Positions 1 through 11,996 of a DNA stretch of 64,000 nt are shown piece by piece. Under the pieces are notes generated by a model. The model did not search any database. It worked only from the letters and a program-made list of their open reading frames with translations, and had not been told where the DNA came from. This DNA comes from Rhyacichthys aspro (Eukaryota > Chordata > Actinopteri > Gobiiformes > Rhyacichthyidae). The position numbers and the translations under genes were made by a program. Position 1 is the first letter of the stretch. Every line of letters starts with the position of its first letter. The stretch lies in contig CM072160.1 in assembly GCA_036850595.1 (NCBI GenBank), positions 17,339,906-17,403,905 of the forward strand, in the 5' to 3' direction.

Positions 1-3000
1 TGTAAATCAATGGGTATTGATGATTAGCATTAGCATTTTGGCAGAGTTGCAATTAAGGTGTTCAGATATCGATTGCAGTTTATTAATTAACACTCATGAA
101 CAGAGTATTGGGCCCATCGTGAAAACCTGCACTGGCGTCTCTCTTCTATACCTCACACCACTGCCATCAACTATTTTACTGTTAAATTATTGTTATTTAC
201 CCCTAGCTTCAACCATGTTGTTAAAATATGTTGATTGGGTTTGTATCAAACAAAAGTCAGCTATTAAAACCTTTTGAGATGGTTATAAACTGTATAAAAT
301 ATAGTAAGAAAAAAAACATTCAAAGTCAACCGGAGAAAAGGAAGGTCTGAAAAAATGTTAAAACAGCTCTTTCCTGATGGTTTACTTCTACTTCTTTTGA
401 TTTTTATCCTAAAAAAAGAGTTAATTTCGCTGTGTTTTAGTCATGGTACTATTCAAACGAATCAAAACTACAAAGTAACATACTGCAGGACAACTTTCGG
501 ACAGACAGCCTTTTCTTTTAAGAGCTGAAAGCTCTGGAATTCACTTCCATCTGAAATTAAGATTGTATCTGATTTCAAAATGTTCACTTCCAGGCTTAAG
601 GTGTGGCTAAAGGCAAACCAAAACTGTGATCATTTTTAAACATTGTGATTATTCTGTCATGTTTTATAGGTTGATAGTGTGTTGTATTTATACAGTATTG
701 TAATGTAGAAAAGCCTAACCAGGGACTGAATTGTAAATTAGCCTTATCTATAAACTTTATATATGGCACATTAGTTGCAGGTTTTATATTTAGAGCTATG
801 TTTGACTGCATTGTCCATAAATAAATAAATATTAAATAATAAATAAATATTAAAAAATATTATTAGGTTGCACAGCTTTGTTTTATGTTTTACCATGAAA
901 AAATATACCCATGGCCCACCAGACTCTCAGCAAAGTGAAGAATCCTTCTCTTACTGTTGGGGAAAGCTTTATTTGATGATGATTGGCAGATTTTTCTGAT
1001 TGGCTGTATGTTTTTCAAATTGTTTTGGCCCAGAGGCAGTTTATTCTGTGGATGTTGGTCCTGCCCCCTGAATTAAAATCAGTTATACTTATAACCAATT
1101 GTATTCAGATGTAGTTGATTTGTTCCACCCCCCTGAAAATCAACCTCAAATCTACAGGGACCAGACTAATTCTTTGTATTGGTTAAAAAGAGAATTAGAA
1201 CTTAGATCAGATCACTCAGAACTCAATGAGCCTGTTTACACCTTGCATTAAGGCCGTTACATTACCTCTTACATTACCCATCTGGTCACACGCACACATT
1301 TCCCCACAGGACTAGTCGATCATGACCTTTTCCCGTGCGTTATTGTCTCCGTAGTCTTTATTCTGTTTGAAAAAGCCTCAGGTCTTTTCACTTTTGCCAC
1401 TGACCCAAAATAGAGGCTGATCCAATTACAGCTCACAGCCCCTAACTGTGCTCCCACCGCGCTGTGGCTGTTAGCGTCCGCGTCTATGTGTGTTTTTCTA
1501 AAATAGTCTAAGAAATGGGACGCTGTTGAGTGTGTGTGGCCTGGCAGGGTGTCGGGAGCAGTCGACCATCTTGCGTCGCAGCGCAGGGGGTCGTAAGATA
1601 TGACTGGCTCCAAGTCAAAGCTGAAATCTGCATAAAAGCTGCTTCTTGTTTGCTTCTCAGTTTTTTTCCATTGTTTGTCATGCTCAATTTTCACTCGAGC
1701 AACATTGTGTTCTATTTCTCAGCCTTCTTTTCTGCTCGGCTGTCTTTTATTGTCCCTCCCGGTGGGGTCTCTGTTAGCAAGGATTAATAAAGGGTTGTTA
1801 ACCTCTGTTTGCCCTCTGTGCAGTGTACAATGAGCATCCCGGGACTTCAGGCAGGTTCCAGAGCACATTATGTCATTTTGTAACAAGAGGTCCAAAGAGC
1901 TTAAAACCAATGAGAAGGGATGGGTAATATTGACAACGGCTGCAGAAATTAGTTTTATGATTAGCTGTATGATATCAGTGAAACATGCAATATGTGACAA
2001 CCATTTTGAATGTTGCAGTAATGATATGACCAGTTGACAGTTCAAGATGTATTCACATATAAACAAACTGAAGACTTTAGACTTACACTGGTATTTGGTG
2101 GCATCAATATTGGATTAAAGGCTGTTTCTAAATCCAAACAAAGTTCCAATAACAAACAATACATTTGCAATATATTATTATGTGTCTGTACACATATATA
2201 AGTGTTATTGGAAATAATGTTTTAATCATATTTTATGTTTTATGTTGGGTACGTACTTATACTGGGATACTGTCATGGATAAACTTCAGTTCTATATTTT
2301 TGTGTCAATTCTAGAGCTTCATCATTTAATGGAAAAATATGTAATATGCGTCATTTTATGCGATATTAACAATGTCCTCCCACTTGACTATTTTGGATTT
2401 GCTTCAGACTTGTGATCAATGTTAATACACCTAGCAGCACATGTGCACAATTTGGAGTTAGTATGTTATTTCAGTTTTCATATTTTTCAGGAATAAAAAA
2501 AAAAAGGGTGTGTGTCAGACCAAAATGGAGGATATTGATTATGAAAATTACAAAGTTATAACAAAGAGCCGTAACTTTTGAGGGAGAAGTGTCAGATAAA
2601 TGAAACTCTCTGACATTCTGTATTCTGTGAAGTATTTAACTTGTAAAACTTGCAGCTAGTTTTCAAGTTACGGTCTTTTAAAAACTATACACGGTATAAA
2701 TTATTTCATACTTTTTGGAAAATTTGTAAAATAATATACTGCTGTGATGGTGCAGTCTTAGCTAGTAGGCCCTTATCTAATAGAAAGCACTGACAATAAA
2801 TTTATGAATGCCTGGAGGAAAAAATCCCTTAAAATGAACATGTACAAGTCTTTTGCCATGTGTGTGCACTTGCAACTTGTTGACAACTGTAGATTTGTTT
2901 ATATTATTATAATAAGAAACCCTGTGGAGTGTTTTTGGCAACACCTTGTGACCAGCTATGGTAGCCCTGCAGTGACATGTGGTTTTCTATGTACAAACCC

Positions 3001-5604
3001 AGTGGAAATAGACAAGATTGTGATCTTTCTTTAAAATGGGTTCATGCAAGAATATGCGCTCAAAAAGAAACATGGGTGTCCTTCTTTTCGGCAGAGCTCT
3101 GTTTGTCCTTTCTGCTGCTGGGCTGCTCTTGGAACAGGAAGTTATAGAAAATAGCTTGTAACCTCTTCCACTGGATTCTATGGCTCTTAACATGTCTAAT
3201 TTTTAGAGAGTTATTTTTATGTGATTGTATAGTATTTTTATTTGTATTTGGCTGTGTTTAATTTTGTTATGCTGTATACTATATCATTTTTAAAAATGTC
3301 CCTTTAACCAGCACCAAAACACTTCAAATCAAATTGCCTTCACTGATTAATTTTCTAAAATTGTAACATTGTTGAACATTATGTTTTAATGAGATATGGG
3401 CAATAACTACAGTCTTTGTACTTTCCGGCTGCTCTATTATCTCATACAGCCTTTTCAATTACATAAACTGCCACAAATATGATGTAATATAATAATAGAC
3501 TGAGGATTAAAAGTTAATAAAATGGACTGTTTTTGCATAATAGATGTAAGTGAGCTGATCCAAAAATAATATGGAAATTATACAATTACTAAATCCTGCC
3601 ATGTCTAAAACTTTGTTAATCTGAATTATGCTTTGGCCTTAACTGCCTGGTTCACTGATGATGTACAAAGCTAACGCTGCAAATAACCATAGTTCTTACT
3701 TCATTTAACTGTTAATTTTGATGATTCATGAAATATTAGAAATTCAGGAGTATATAGTTCTGTGTTCTTCAGCAGTTTTCATAAAGAATCCTTTCAGTAA
3801 AATGACTAATTGGCAAACTATTTTCTTAAATTGAAAACTACATACAATGTTATGTGGCCACCATGATAAAACCACCAACAGTCCGTAGTACTTTGATCTA
3901 GGCTCTCTGTATTTTTCTCTCTTTTGCTCTGCAGAGGCCTCAAAGATGACCTAGTTTACAGCTGTTTTTCTCCAGGCCTATTTAATGATGAAATGTGTTT
4001 TATTTCAAGAAGCCATGAATTAATCCATTGACTAGAATCTACTGGCTACATTTAGTACCTTCCATATCCAGACTGATGATTTAAAGGCTTAGATGTCTCA
4101 CAGAGCATTACTTGTCTCCATACACTATACACTATATACAAAAAGTGGACCAAGAGACTGTGACTTCACCTGCACCAGGCCTGTGAAGCCACCAAACAGG
4201 CACATGACAGGTTTGAGTTTAGAAGCCTTTAGAAATGAACATAATGACAGAAGAAGGCTTGATGGTGTATTATGGGCAGAATATAAATGGTACCTTATCA
4301 CTAGCGTCAAAAAGTGATGGCAGTCATGCTAGTCTGTTAGCCTGACATTAACTTAGCTTCCAGCTGCTTTACTGAATGTCACACAAGGCTAATGCGCCAC
4401 CATCTCACATAGTTTTTCTGCATAAAAAGCTACATAAAAAAACATATTTGATGTAAATTAAACAAAAATTAATATGAAGTCTATTATACTGAATGTATTC
4501 TTTATTGTTTTATTTACTTACTTAAAGATGTTTTTCCATAGACAGTAAGGCTATATTAATTGTTATAAAGTTAATGCGTTAGATAGATGAGGGAGTATTA
4601 AATATTGTTTGTCCAAGTGGTGTATAAATATACATAACCAATTGCGATCCAAATTGGGTATTGACTGATATTGGAGAGTGACAGTGAACATGCCCAGTGC
4701 CATATTAGCTTCTGCATGCTATATGGAACAAACAACAAACAAACAATATTTTATTATATCTATATTTAACCGTATAATGCAAAAAATAGTGCGTTAAAGT
4801 GCGTTGTCTTTTGAAATACATTTATGTTGCTAAAGAAACTGAGCAAATAAAACAAAAGAGCAAATGAACATAATTGATCCAAGGTCAGTTTTTGTCCTGT
4901 GTGAAGACTAAAAACATGTGACTGATGCCAATTGCAGAGTGACATACTTACAACTTTTTCATGATTAGCAAAAAAAAAAAAAAAAGGAGGACATTAAGCC
5001 TCGTTGAACTGAATCCACTTTATTAGTCAGAGTAATGGAATTCCAGACCCGCGGCACAGTTAAATCCAGAGAAGGAATTTGTAGTTTAAGAGAAATATTG
5101 TGCGCCTTGTTGCAAGCCTTTTACTTAAAGGTTAAGACATATGCTGGATGTACAGAGCAGCAGCTGTAGTCAATCTAAGAAAAACCCACAGCGCATAAAA
5201 GATAATGCGCCTTCATTATCTCTGCACTGCATATGCCTTTACAAATAGACATACAGTGGTGAAATCCAGTGCCAAATTACCTCAGGGGCCAGTCATAATC
5301 ACAGTGATCGCTCTTTACAGTTTTTCCCAGAGAGCTCGGCCTGCCCTCGATTAAAAAAGGATGTGAGCGTTTTCACAGAATTCATCAAAGTACATGCGAC
5401 CCTCAGCAGTTTGGAAGTGTGGAGGCCAAATGAAAGTGCGTATAGTGATTTAGCAAGTGCACAGAAGAGCTGAGCTGGAGAAGGCAAGTGCAATAAGTGG
5501 GCTGTCGAATATGATACAGTAAAGAGTGATAACCAAATGTTGAAGTGCCTAATGAGTAGCTTAATGTAGATTTAGAGTGTATGAGTGTGTGAGCTGGTAG
5601 AACA
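1..5604. other. AT-rich intergenic spacer
   Basis: No gene is supported here. Open frames are short, start-to-stop runs without homology or splice context. The stretch around 818-860 is a low-complexity run of AATAAATATT-like units, and 4970-4985 is a poly-A run. A dispersed repeat copy lies at about 2935-3240 (listed separately). The block 5000-5280 is less AT-rich and could be a conserved non-coding element, but that needs an alignment to another fish. Confidence 0.6.
2935..3240 (+). repeat. Dispersed repeat family R1, copy a
   Basis: This stretch resembles 37790-38045 over about 300 bases. Shared anchors in the same order are TAGCCCTGCAG.GACATG, AAAAA.AAACATGGGT, CTTCCACTGG.TTC and GTTATTTT..GTGATTATA-like tails. 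The similarity is imperfect, so both are old copies. No coding capacity and no clear terminal inverted repeats are visible. The family could be a decayed MITE or SINE; I cannot name it. Confidence 0.6.
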
Positions 5605-6415
5605 GGACCACAAAGGGTTACGAAGCCATTTCTAAAGCTTTGGGACTCAAGAGAACCATCGTGAGAGCCATTATCCACAAATGGAGAAAAAATGGAACAG
5701 TGGTGAACCTTCCCAGGAGTGGCCAGCCTATTAAAATTACCCCAGGAGTGCAGCAGCGACTCATCCAAGAGGTCGCAAAAGAACCCACAACAACATCTAA
5801 AGACCTGCAGGCCTCACTTGTCTCAGTTACAGTCAGTGTTAAAGACTCAACCATAGTGAGACCATAGAGTACCAAGGCAAAAACAACTACTGACCCAACA
5901 GAACATACACTCGTCTCAGTTTGATGATCCCCAGGACTTTTGGGAAAAGATTCTGTGGACTAACGAAACAAAAATTGAATTTTTTGGAAGGTGTGTGTCC
6001 TGTTCCATCTGGAGTAAAAGTAACACAAACAATTCAGAAAAAGAATATCATGCCAGCAGTTAAATATTGTGGTGGTAGTGTGATTATCTGGAGCTGCTTG
6101 ACTTGTTGTGATTGATGGAACCATGAATTATGCTCTCTAACAAAAATACTAAAGGAGACTGTCCAGCCATCAGGCCCAAATTCCTCCTCAGCAATGTGAA
6201 AGACTCACAGCCAATTATGTCAAACGTCTGATTTCAGTTATTGCTGCTGAACTTGGCACAACCCGTTATTAGGTTTAGGATGCAATTACGTTTCCACATA
6301 GTCCTATGTAGGTTCAGATAGCTTTTTTTCCCTTAAATAATAAAATCATCACTTAAAAACTGCATTTTGGAGGAGAAAAATACTTATTCATGGTACTGTA
6401 TAAATAAGAATGGAT
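5605..6415 (+). mobile_element. Decayed Tc1/mariner transposon
   Basis: The + strand reads as a fragment of a Tc1-like transposase. At 5640-5867 there is a helix-turn-helix region with the phrase SKALGLKRTIVRAIIHKW in spirit, followed by the GRPR-like linker NLPRSGQPIKITP, then ARR-like QQRLIQEVAKEPTTTSKDLQ. At 5921-6115 there are remnants of the catalytic domain, including the WTNETKIE-like stretch (FCGLTKQKLNFLEG in a shifted frame) and KYCGGSVIIWSC. Frameshifts, stops and missing segments mean it cannot make an active enzyme. Terminal inverted repeats are not recognisable. Boundaries are approximate. Insertion predates much mutation. Confidence 0.8.
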
Positions 6416-9400
6416 TGGAAAACTCTGGTGATGATGGAGACGGTCTTTACTGCAGATGATGGAGTGATCTACACTGTTGTCAACAAGGAAGTAATGGCTA
6501 CTGATGAAAAAAGAGAAAGGTAAACAGCGCAAAAAGAAAAGGGAAGCAATGTTAAAAACATGTTTACATATTGTAGGATCACATCGTCTTAGCTCAGAGC
6601 TAGAAGTTTAACCTAAGCTCTAAAACTTGATTTGATCTGATGTGTTAGTGTTTTGTCGTGGCAAATTAGTTCAGTTTTTAATCAAATAAAAGCAGGAAAG
6701 GTTGCTATGCTGTTGTTGGGGGTGACGAGTGTAGTTTGAGTAATATAGCTACAGTGGTGACCTGAATTCATCATAAAAAAGGTCAGTGCAATAGAAAATG
6801 AGGTTCATGCCTTAAAATGTGTACACTTTGACAGGAAATGTTTTTGCAGTCTGTTGTTGTTGTCTGTTTTTCAGATCTTGGTCTTTGTCATGTTGTCTTT
6901 TTAGTACTTGAACAGAACTCGAACCAGATGTAGTTGCTGCCATTGATTCAATGTTGACAGGCCATCTAGCCCAACCAATGGGAGCGTCTCTGTAGCCTAA
7001 AACTTTGTGTCTATCAAAATCCTTGATAATAAACATCCTTATTTCAATATGCTAATTAGGTGACTAAACAGATTTCCTTAGTCAGAGCAAAAAATAAATA
7101 AAATAACTGCACACTGGATGTTTAAGGGGATGCTTTATTTTTGTATGAATTGAATTTATCTTTTACCTTTATAACAACACATGAAAATTAAGATTCTCAT
7201 ACGATCACATGCCCAGTTCTGCGTATTTGCATGATCCATGAACAGTAATGGCTAGAAAGACATAATTGCACTGTAATCAAATATATGAATAATTACTGTA
7301 TTAAGATGATGCCCAGTCAATTTTGATTCCACTTTAGATTTTGCGTGTGATCGGGGTGCACATCTACGGCTCTAACGTTGCCCCTGAACTACAAATGAGG
7401 ATGCCAATGTTTCACGAATTCCCCTGGCCTCTGAAGCGTGCCGTCTGAAGGTGTCGGGTTTAAATGGCAGTAAGGATTAAGGTGCGTGATGCGGCTCTGG
7501 ATGACGTCACCTTTTAATTGTGCAAATGTCAACTCCCGATCTATTCTGTATGAGAATTGGGATTACACCGAGAGATTAAAAGCAGCTTTTAAAGGCCAGC
7601 GAGTTTAATTGCATGGAATTAATCAAGTTGTCAGGATTAGGCTCGGGCGTCTAAAACCGTATCAGGTTATGCTAGTCACGAGAGAACATTTGTATCCAGG
7701 TGTTGGGTTTTCCCTTCTCTTGCTATGCTGGGAACTGTGCCTCTAGTGCCAATATTAGCCTCTGCGTCATCAATGGCAAACCTGGCAGACAGTGGGATCT
7801 TCTTGCAGACGCCTTGCCACCGCTCAAAAGGTCAGAACGGTGTCAGGGTTACACAGAGCCGACCCACAATGGCGTCATACCCCCACGCACACAGATACTC
7901 AAAGGGGCACACACAATGATGCTCCACATGGCTTTTCCTGGCTTACCTGCACGGCTGGGTCTTTCCTTACACGAGCCGGGGCCGAAAAAGTTCAGCTCCC
8001 ACAGCTCAGAAGGTCAAGAGCATTAAGCTGCGTTTACATGGCAGCCAGCCGCCCACGACTTTGTCTCTGAGACCTCCGTGCCGTCTCGCTTCCTCCACAG
8101 AGTCTGGCTCACCGGGGGACATGAGAGGTGAACATGCTTATAATAATGGAGATGGATCTTAAACAGGGTCCAGTGAAGTTTTGGCATTGAAAATAGCTCC
8201 AGGCGTCACCAGCAGGGAGAGAAGAGAGAGAAGAGTAATTAATAGTGCAATAAGGCGTATGTGAAGTTTAAAGTGCATTGTTTTTTTTAATCTTTGCTGA
8301 TTTTTTTTCTTCTTTTGCATACACTCAGTTTGCTAAAGAAAAATGAGAATCAACAAACTTTCAATTTGTCCGAGAGTTAAGCAGTGTCTTGCAGTAGCTC
8401 AGGACTCCATCTAGTGGTACAAAGTGATATGACAAGCTTTACTTGTTTATTTGTGGATATCAATAGTTCACACTGTATTTTTAAACACTGTAATTTTCTA
8501 TCCTGGTTATAAGTATGTTATAAGTGGGCTGGGCGACTTGTTTAATAAAGCACTCATATTTTCATTCTTCCAGCTCCATTATTTTGAACATGTTTGATTT
8601 TGTTAAGATTATTTTCTCAAAACACTGAAGGACAGGGACTAGGAATGCACAAAGTGACTCGTTTTGGAACTGGAGTCTGTGGATCTATTTTAAATATATG
8701 AGTGCCTTTAAAATGGTTTCAAAATAATATATACTATGTTCCCAAAGATTGCAGTATATTAGGAAAAATTGCCATATGTGATAACTGTGTTAAATATTGT
8801 GATGACATAATGGCTTATATATTTATATGTCCCTTTTTGCATAGTATTTTCAAAGTAATGCAAGCCGCCGCAGTCAGTAGAGCAGTGACATTTTAATTTG
8901 GTCATACCACAGTGTCATTTTAGGCTCTAATTGGCCAATTATGTTGATACACAAAGCCTGAATGTCTGCCACGTTAAATATCATAACATTATTTTTAGTT
9001 CACAGAGGTCTTTCTCATACTTATATTGAGCTACTACACTAACAATTCGCAATATATTGTGCAGCACTAGCTCCTTGGATGTCAAGTGCTGTCTACTGCA
9101 TATATTTCAAACCTCAGCTCCACTGTAAATTCCTCCGAGAACTGACATCCTGGCTGTGAAAAATAAAGGCCGCAACAATGTGAAATGTTTAAGACGACGG
9201 GGCACGTATTTGATTAAAACAAAAGTCACGCGTCTCACCGAATGTTAAGAGGCTCTATAGGTCGCCTGTGTGCTGACTCAAGAAGATGTAAACCCAGTCG
9301 GTGAATACAGAGCAGACCAGATGAGATCTTCACTGTCAGATTATACGGACGAGCAGAAGTTACATGCTCTGATGTGTGTTTTGAAGGGTGTGAGGGACAA

Positions 9401-10226
9401 ACTTCAAAAGGCTGAGGACGTACTGTACTTTATGGAGTACTTTGGGGGTGTCTCGGTGTATTACAGACACTGACACTGATGTGCTAACTTTGTTTTTGAC
9501 CTTTGAGGAAGTTTGGGTTGAAGAAGTCATGTTACCATCTTGTATAACCACATATCTCAGCAGGTATATAAAGATAAGTATAGAGTTTACATTATCAGAC
9601 ATAACAGTCCAATGTGTTTTTTGCAGCAGTGCATTCGCCAGAGCGACTAAAACCACATCAAATAATTGAAGACTATGCCAGAGCTGAATAAAGAAAGGAA
9701 AGTGCATAACAGGATGGGGCTGTAATATTCTGGCTGCTGCACATTTTTGTTGTTGTTGATGCTCAGGTACATTGTCATCACTGTCAGTGTGCGTCCCACT
9801 CATACAGTAGCAGCTAGCAGATTCCAGCGCTGCCTGCTGCTCTTTAAACCCTTGTTAGAATCCACACAGTACAACAGAGGGGCAGAAATTAACGTGTGAT
9901 TAACTGGTGCCGTTGTTCCAAGTGCTTCTCTGACGCTGCTCTGTGAAAGTGTAAATCACTGTTCAGTTTAGACCAGGATCGATGTTGCCTGGCAACAGCG
10001 GCATGAGCAAGATGGTAAGGTGTGTACATTTTTGATATGTATTTTTAAAAAGAGAGATAGGTGTGTTACATCACAATAAGAAGAAAGGAGAGAAGGAAGT
10101 AGTGTTAAGGTGTGATACAAAGAAAGGCATGACCAAAATTCTGGGCTTGTGTTGAATATGGCAACCACAATATGATTTTCAGTATCTGGCCTTTTTCAAA
10201 TTCAAGAAATACGAGGCTGTGGGTTT
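6416..10226. other. Intergenic spacer with a GC-richer block
   Basis: No gene is supported. About 7330-8200 is clearly richer in GC and CpG than its surroundings, and contains the three overlapping open frames 7700-8070 that have no recognisable product. About 9100-9400 is similar. Either could be a conserved enhancer or an untranslated first exon of serpini1, whose coding exon starts with an apparent splice acceptor. The end of a short old repeat (ATATTGTGCAGCACTAG) is seen at about 9050-9070. Confidence 0.45.
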
Positions 10227-10755
10227 ATGGTGCATTCATGTGGTCCTCAGGAACTCTTTTTCCGAGTTAAAAAAAATGCACATGAACGCCTGCTCAAGTC
10301 GGAACAACAGCTCGAAAACTGAGGTGAGTCAGAGTTGCCCGAGGTTCCATGTTGGTGTTTTTTTCATCATAAACATGGCGGAGGAAAGCAAACGTTCAAG
10401 ATTTTTTAGTAATATAAGTCATTAAAAAAAATCCTTTCCAACTGTTTTGCACAATAATATCTTAATTAATAATTTGACAGTACAACTAATTTTTGTCCAG
10501 ATAGGCTTTTTTAGACCATATACTAAAATATTTATGAATTTACTTTTGGTATTCAGAAGTTTCAGGCAACTAATAGGCTAATAATTACTTCTTTCACTGT
10601 AACTCATTTAAAAATAACATTAGCACATTTTTTACTTTGCTTCCATCTTTCTTGTTGTTACAGTTAAGAATGTTCCGACTTTCCGAGCTGAAATCAAAAC
10701 AACAACTTCCTTACTCTGATTCTCCGAGTTTCAGAGGACCACATGAATGCACCAT
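10227..10755. mobile_element. Non-autonomous MITE with 22-bp perfect TIRs
   Basis: Bases 10227-10248 begin ATGGTGCATTCATG and are exactly the reverse complement of 10734-10755. Similarity continues inward (CCGAGTT near 10262 against TCCGAGTTTC near 10724; TTCCGACTTTCCGAGCTG near 10675 against CAAGTCGGAACAACAGCTCG near 10297). The 529-bp element has no transposase. Length, perfect ends and lack of coding capacity fit a miniature inverted-repeat element. Flanks show only TT on both sides, with TTA on the left against TTT on the right if the ends are TGGTGC, so the superfamily (PIF/Harbinger-like or hAT-like) is not settled. Confidence 0.8.
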
Positions 10756-11970
10756 TTCCTCCATCTGGTTGCTGCATTATGTTATTTAAGGCATTAATTT
10801 CCCTATTATTTTTGACGTATTACATGTGATTATCTGCCCCAGAGAATACCGTAACATTATTGCAGTTCGACTTGAGTTTTTGTGATATTGCAATTGTTGA
10901 TTTTGCCATAACAATACATTTCTAATACTGTGTGCTGCCCAGTGAATTCCCAATGTTTTTGAAAGCAACAGTGATTACAGTTGTGAAGCGTTGTGCAACA
11001 CAGCCACGCAGTCAGCAGTGCAGTAAAAAAAAAAACACAACAAAGAGGACTTCTAGAGGCTTTAAGTACATTTTCATAGCTAATAGTAATTCAGCAAGCC
11101 GTCAGTCAGCTGTCATTCGTCTCCCATGTGGAATAATATGACAGCTGATGTTTTTTTCAGAGAAGTGACTGTGACAAAATGTTCAATTAAAGACAAAGCA
11201 TACTGTTTTTTGATAATTGTAGTATGTGTGTCCCCAGCTATCATTTCCACGTCAGCATCTAGTTCCTCAGTCTACTGTAAAACACCCCGAGGATATCCTG
11301 TACTGAGCAGAGCAGATTTTGAAGCAGAGAAGCTGATTTCACTCAGAATGAGAAGAATGGGCATGAAAAATGGATAAGCTCATTTAGCAGATTTAGCAGA
11401 TGCAATTCTGACTGCATATACACCCATACCTCTGCATATACAATCATTACAGGCCCTTTTTCTAGGTCTTCATCTGCTTTGCTGCAAACATCCGACTCTT
11501 TATGTTTTATATGATGTGTGAGATGTGTGTTTTAGCAAAAAAAAGTGGTCTGCCCTGCTCCTCAGAGTTATATATTGGAGCATATTTTGAGTAGGATGCC
11601 GTGTATATTTGAAAAATGGGTTACTCTCTCTGTTTCATATCATTTAAGGTCACAGTTTCGTTCTAGCGTAATGATTAACTCCTGTTTTCTCTCCTCCCCA
11701 CTCCACATCACTCTTATCGTCCATCTGTCTGTGTTCCTGTCCAAAAATCCTCTTGCCCTTCATCTCCTCTTTTCTCTCTTACGCAATAATCTTCTCTCTA
11801 CCTTATCGCTCCATCCGTCAATCCTCCGCCTTTTCCCCTCACCTCTCTGTGCTTCCAAAACCCTCCTCTCCATCTGTGCCACTCCCAAATATCTGTTTTT
11901 TTTTTTTTTTGTCTCTCTATCCCTCTCCCGCTGCTGTTTTTTCTATCATCACTCTGCCGTACATCTTCCA

Positions 11971-11996
11971 GTCAGCTCTCTGCGGTCTGCGCGGCG
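11971..11996 (+). other. serpini1: serpini1 5' untranslated part of first coding exon
   Basis: A pyrimidine-rich tract (poly-T at 11897-11911, then CTCTCTATCCCTCTCCCGCTG) leads to CATCTTCCAG ending at 11970, a good splice acceptor 26 bases before the start codon. This suggests that one or more untranslated exons lie upstream, as in mammalian SERPINI1. I cannot pick the upstream exon; 7700-8130 and 9100-9400 are candidates only because of base composition. Confidence 0.5.

Noticed and set aside
5640..6115. Possible active transposase gene
   Set aside because: The Tc1 reading frame is broken by stops and shifts and lacks recognisable ends.
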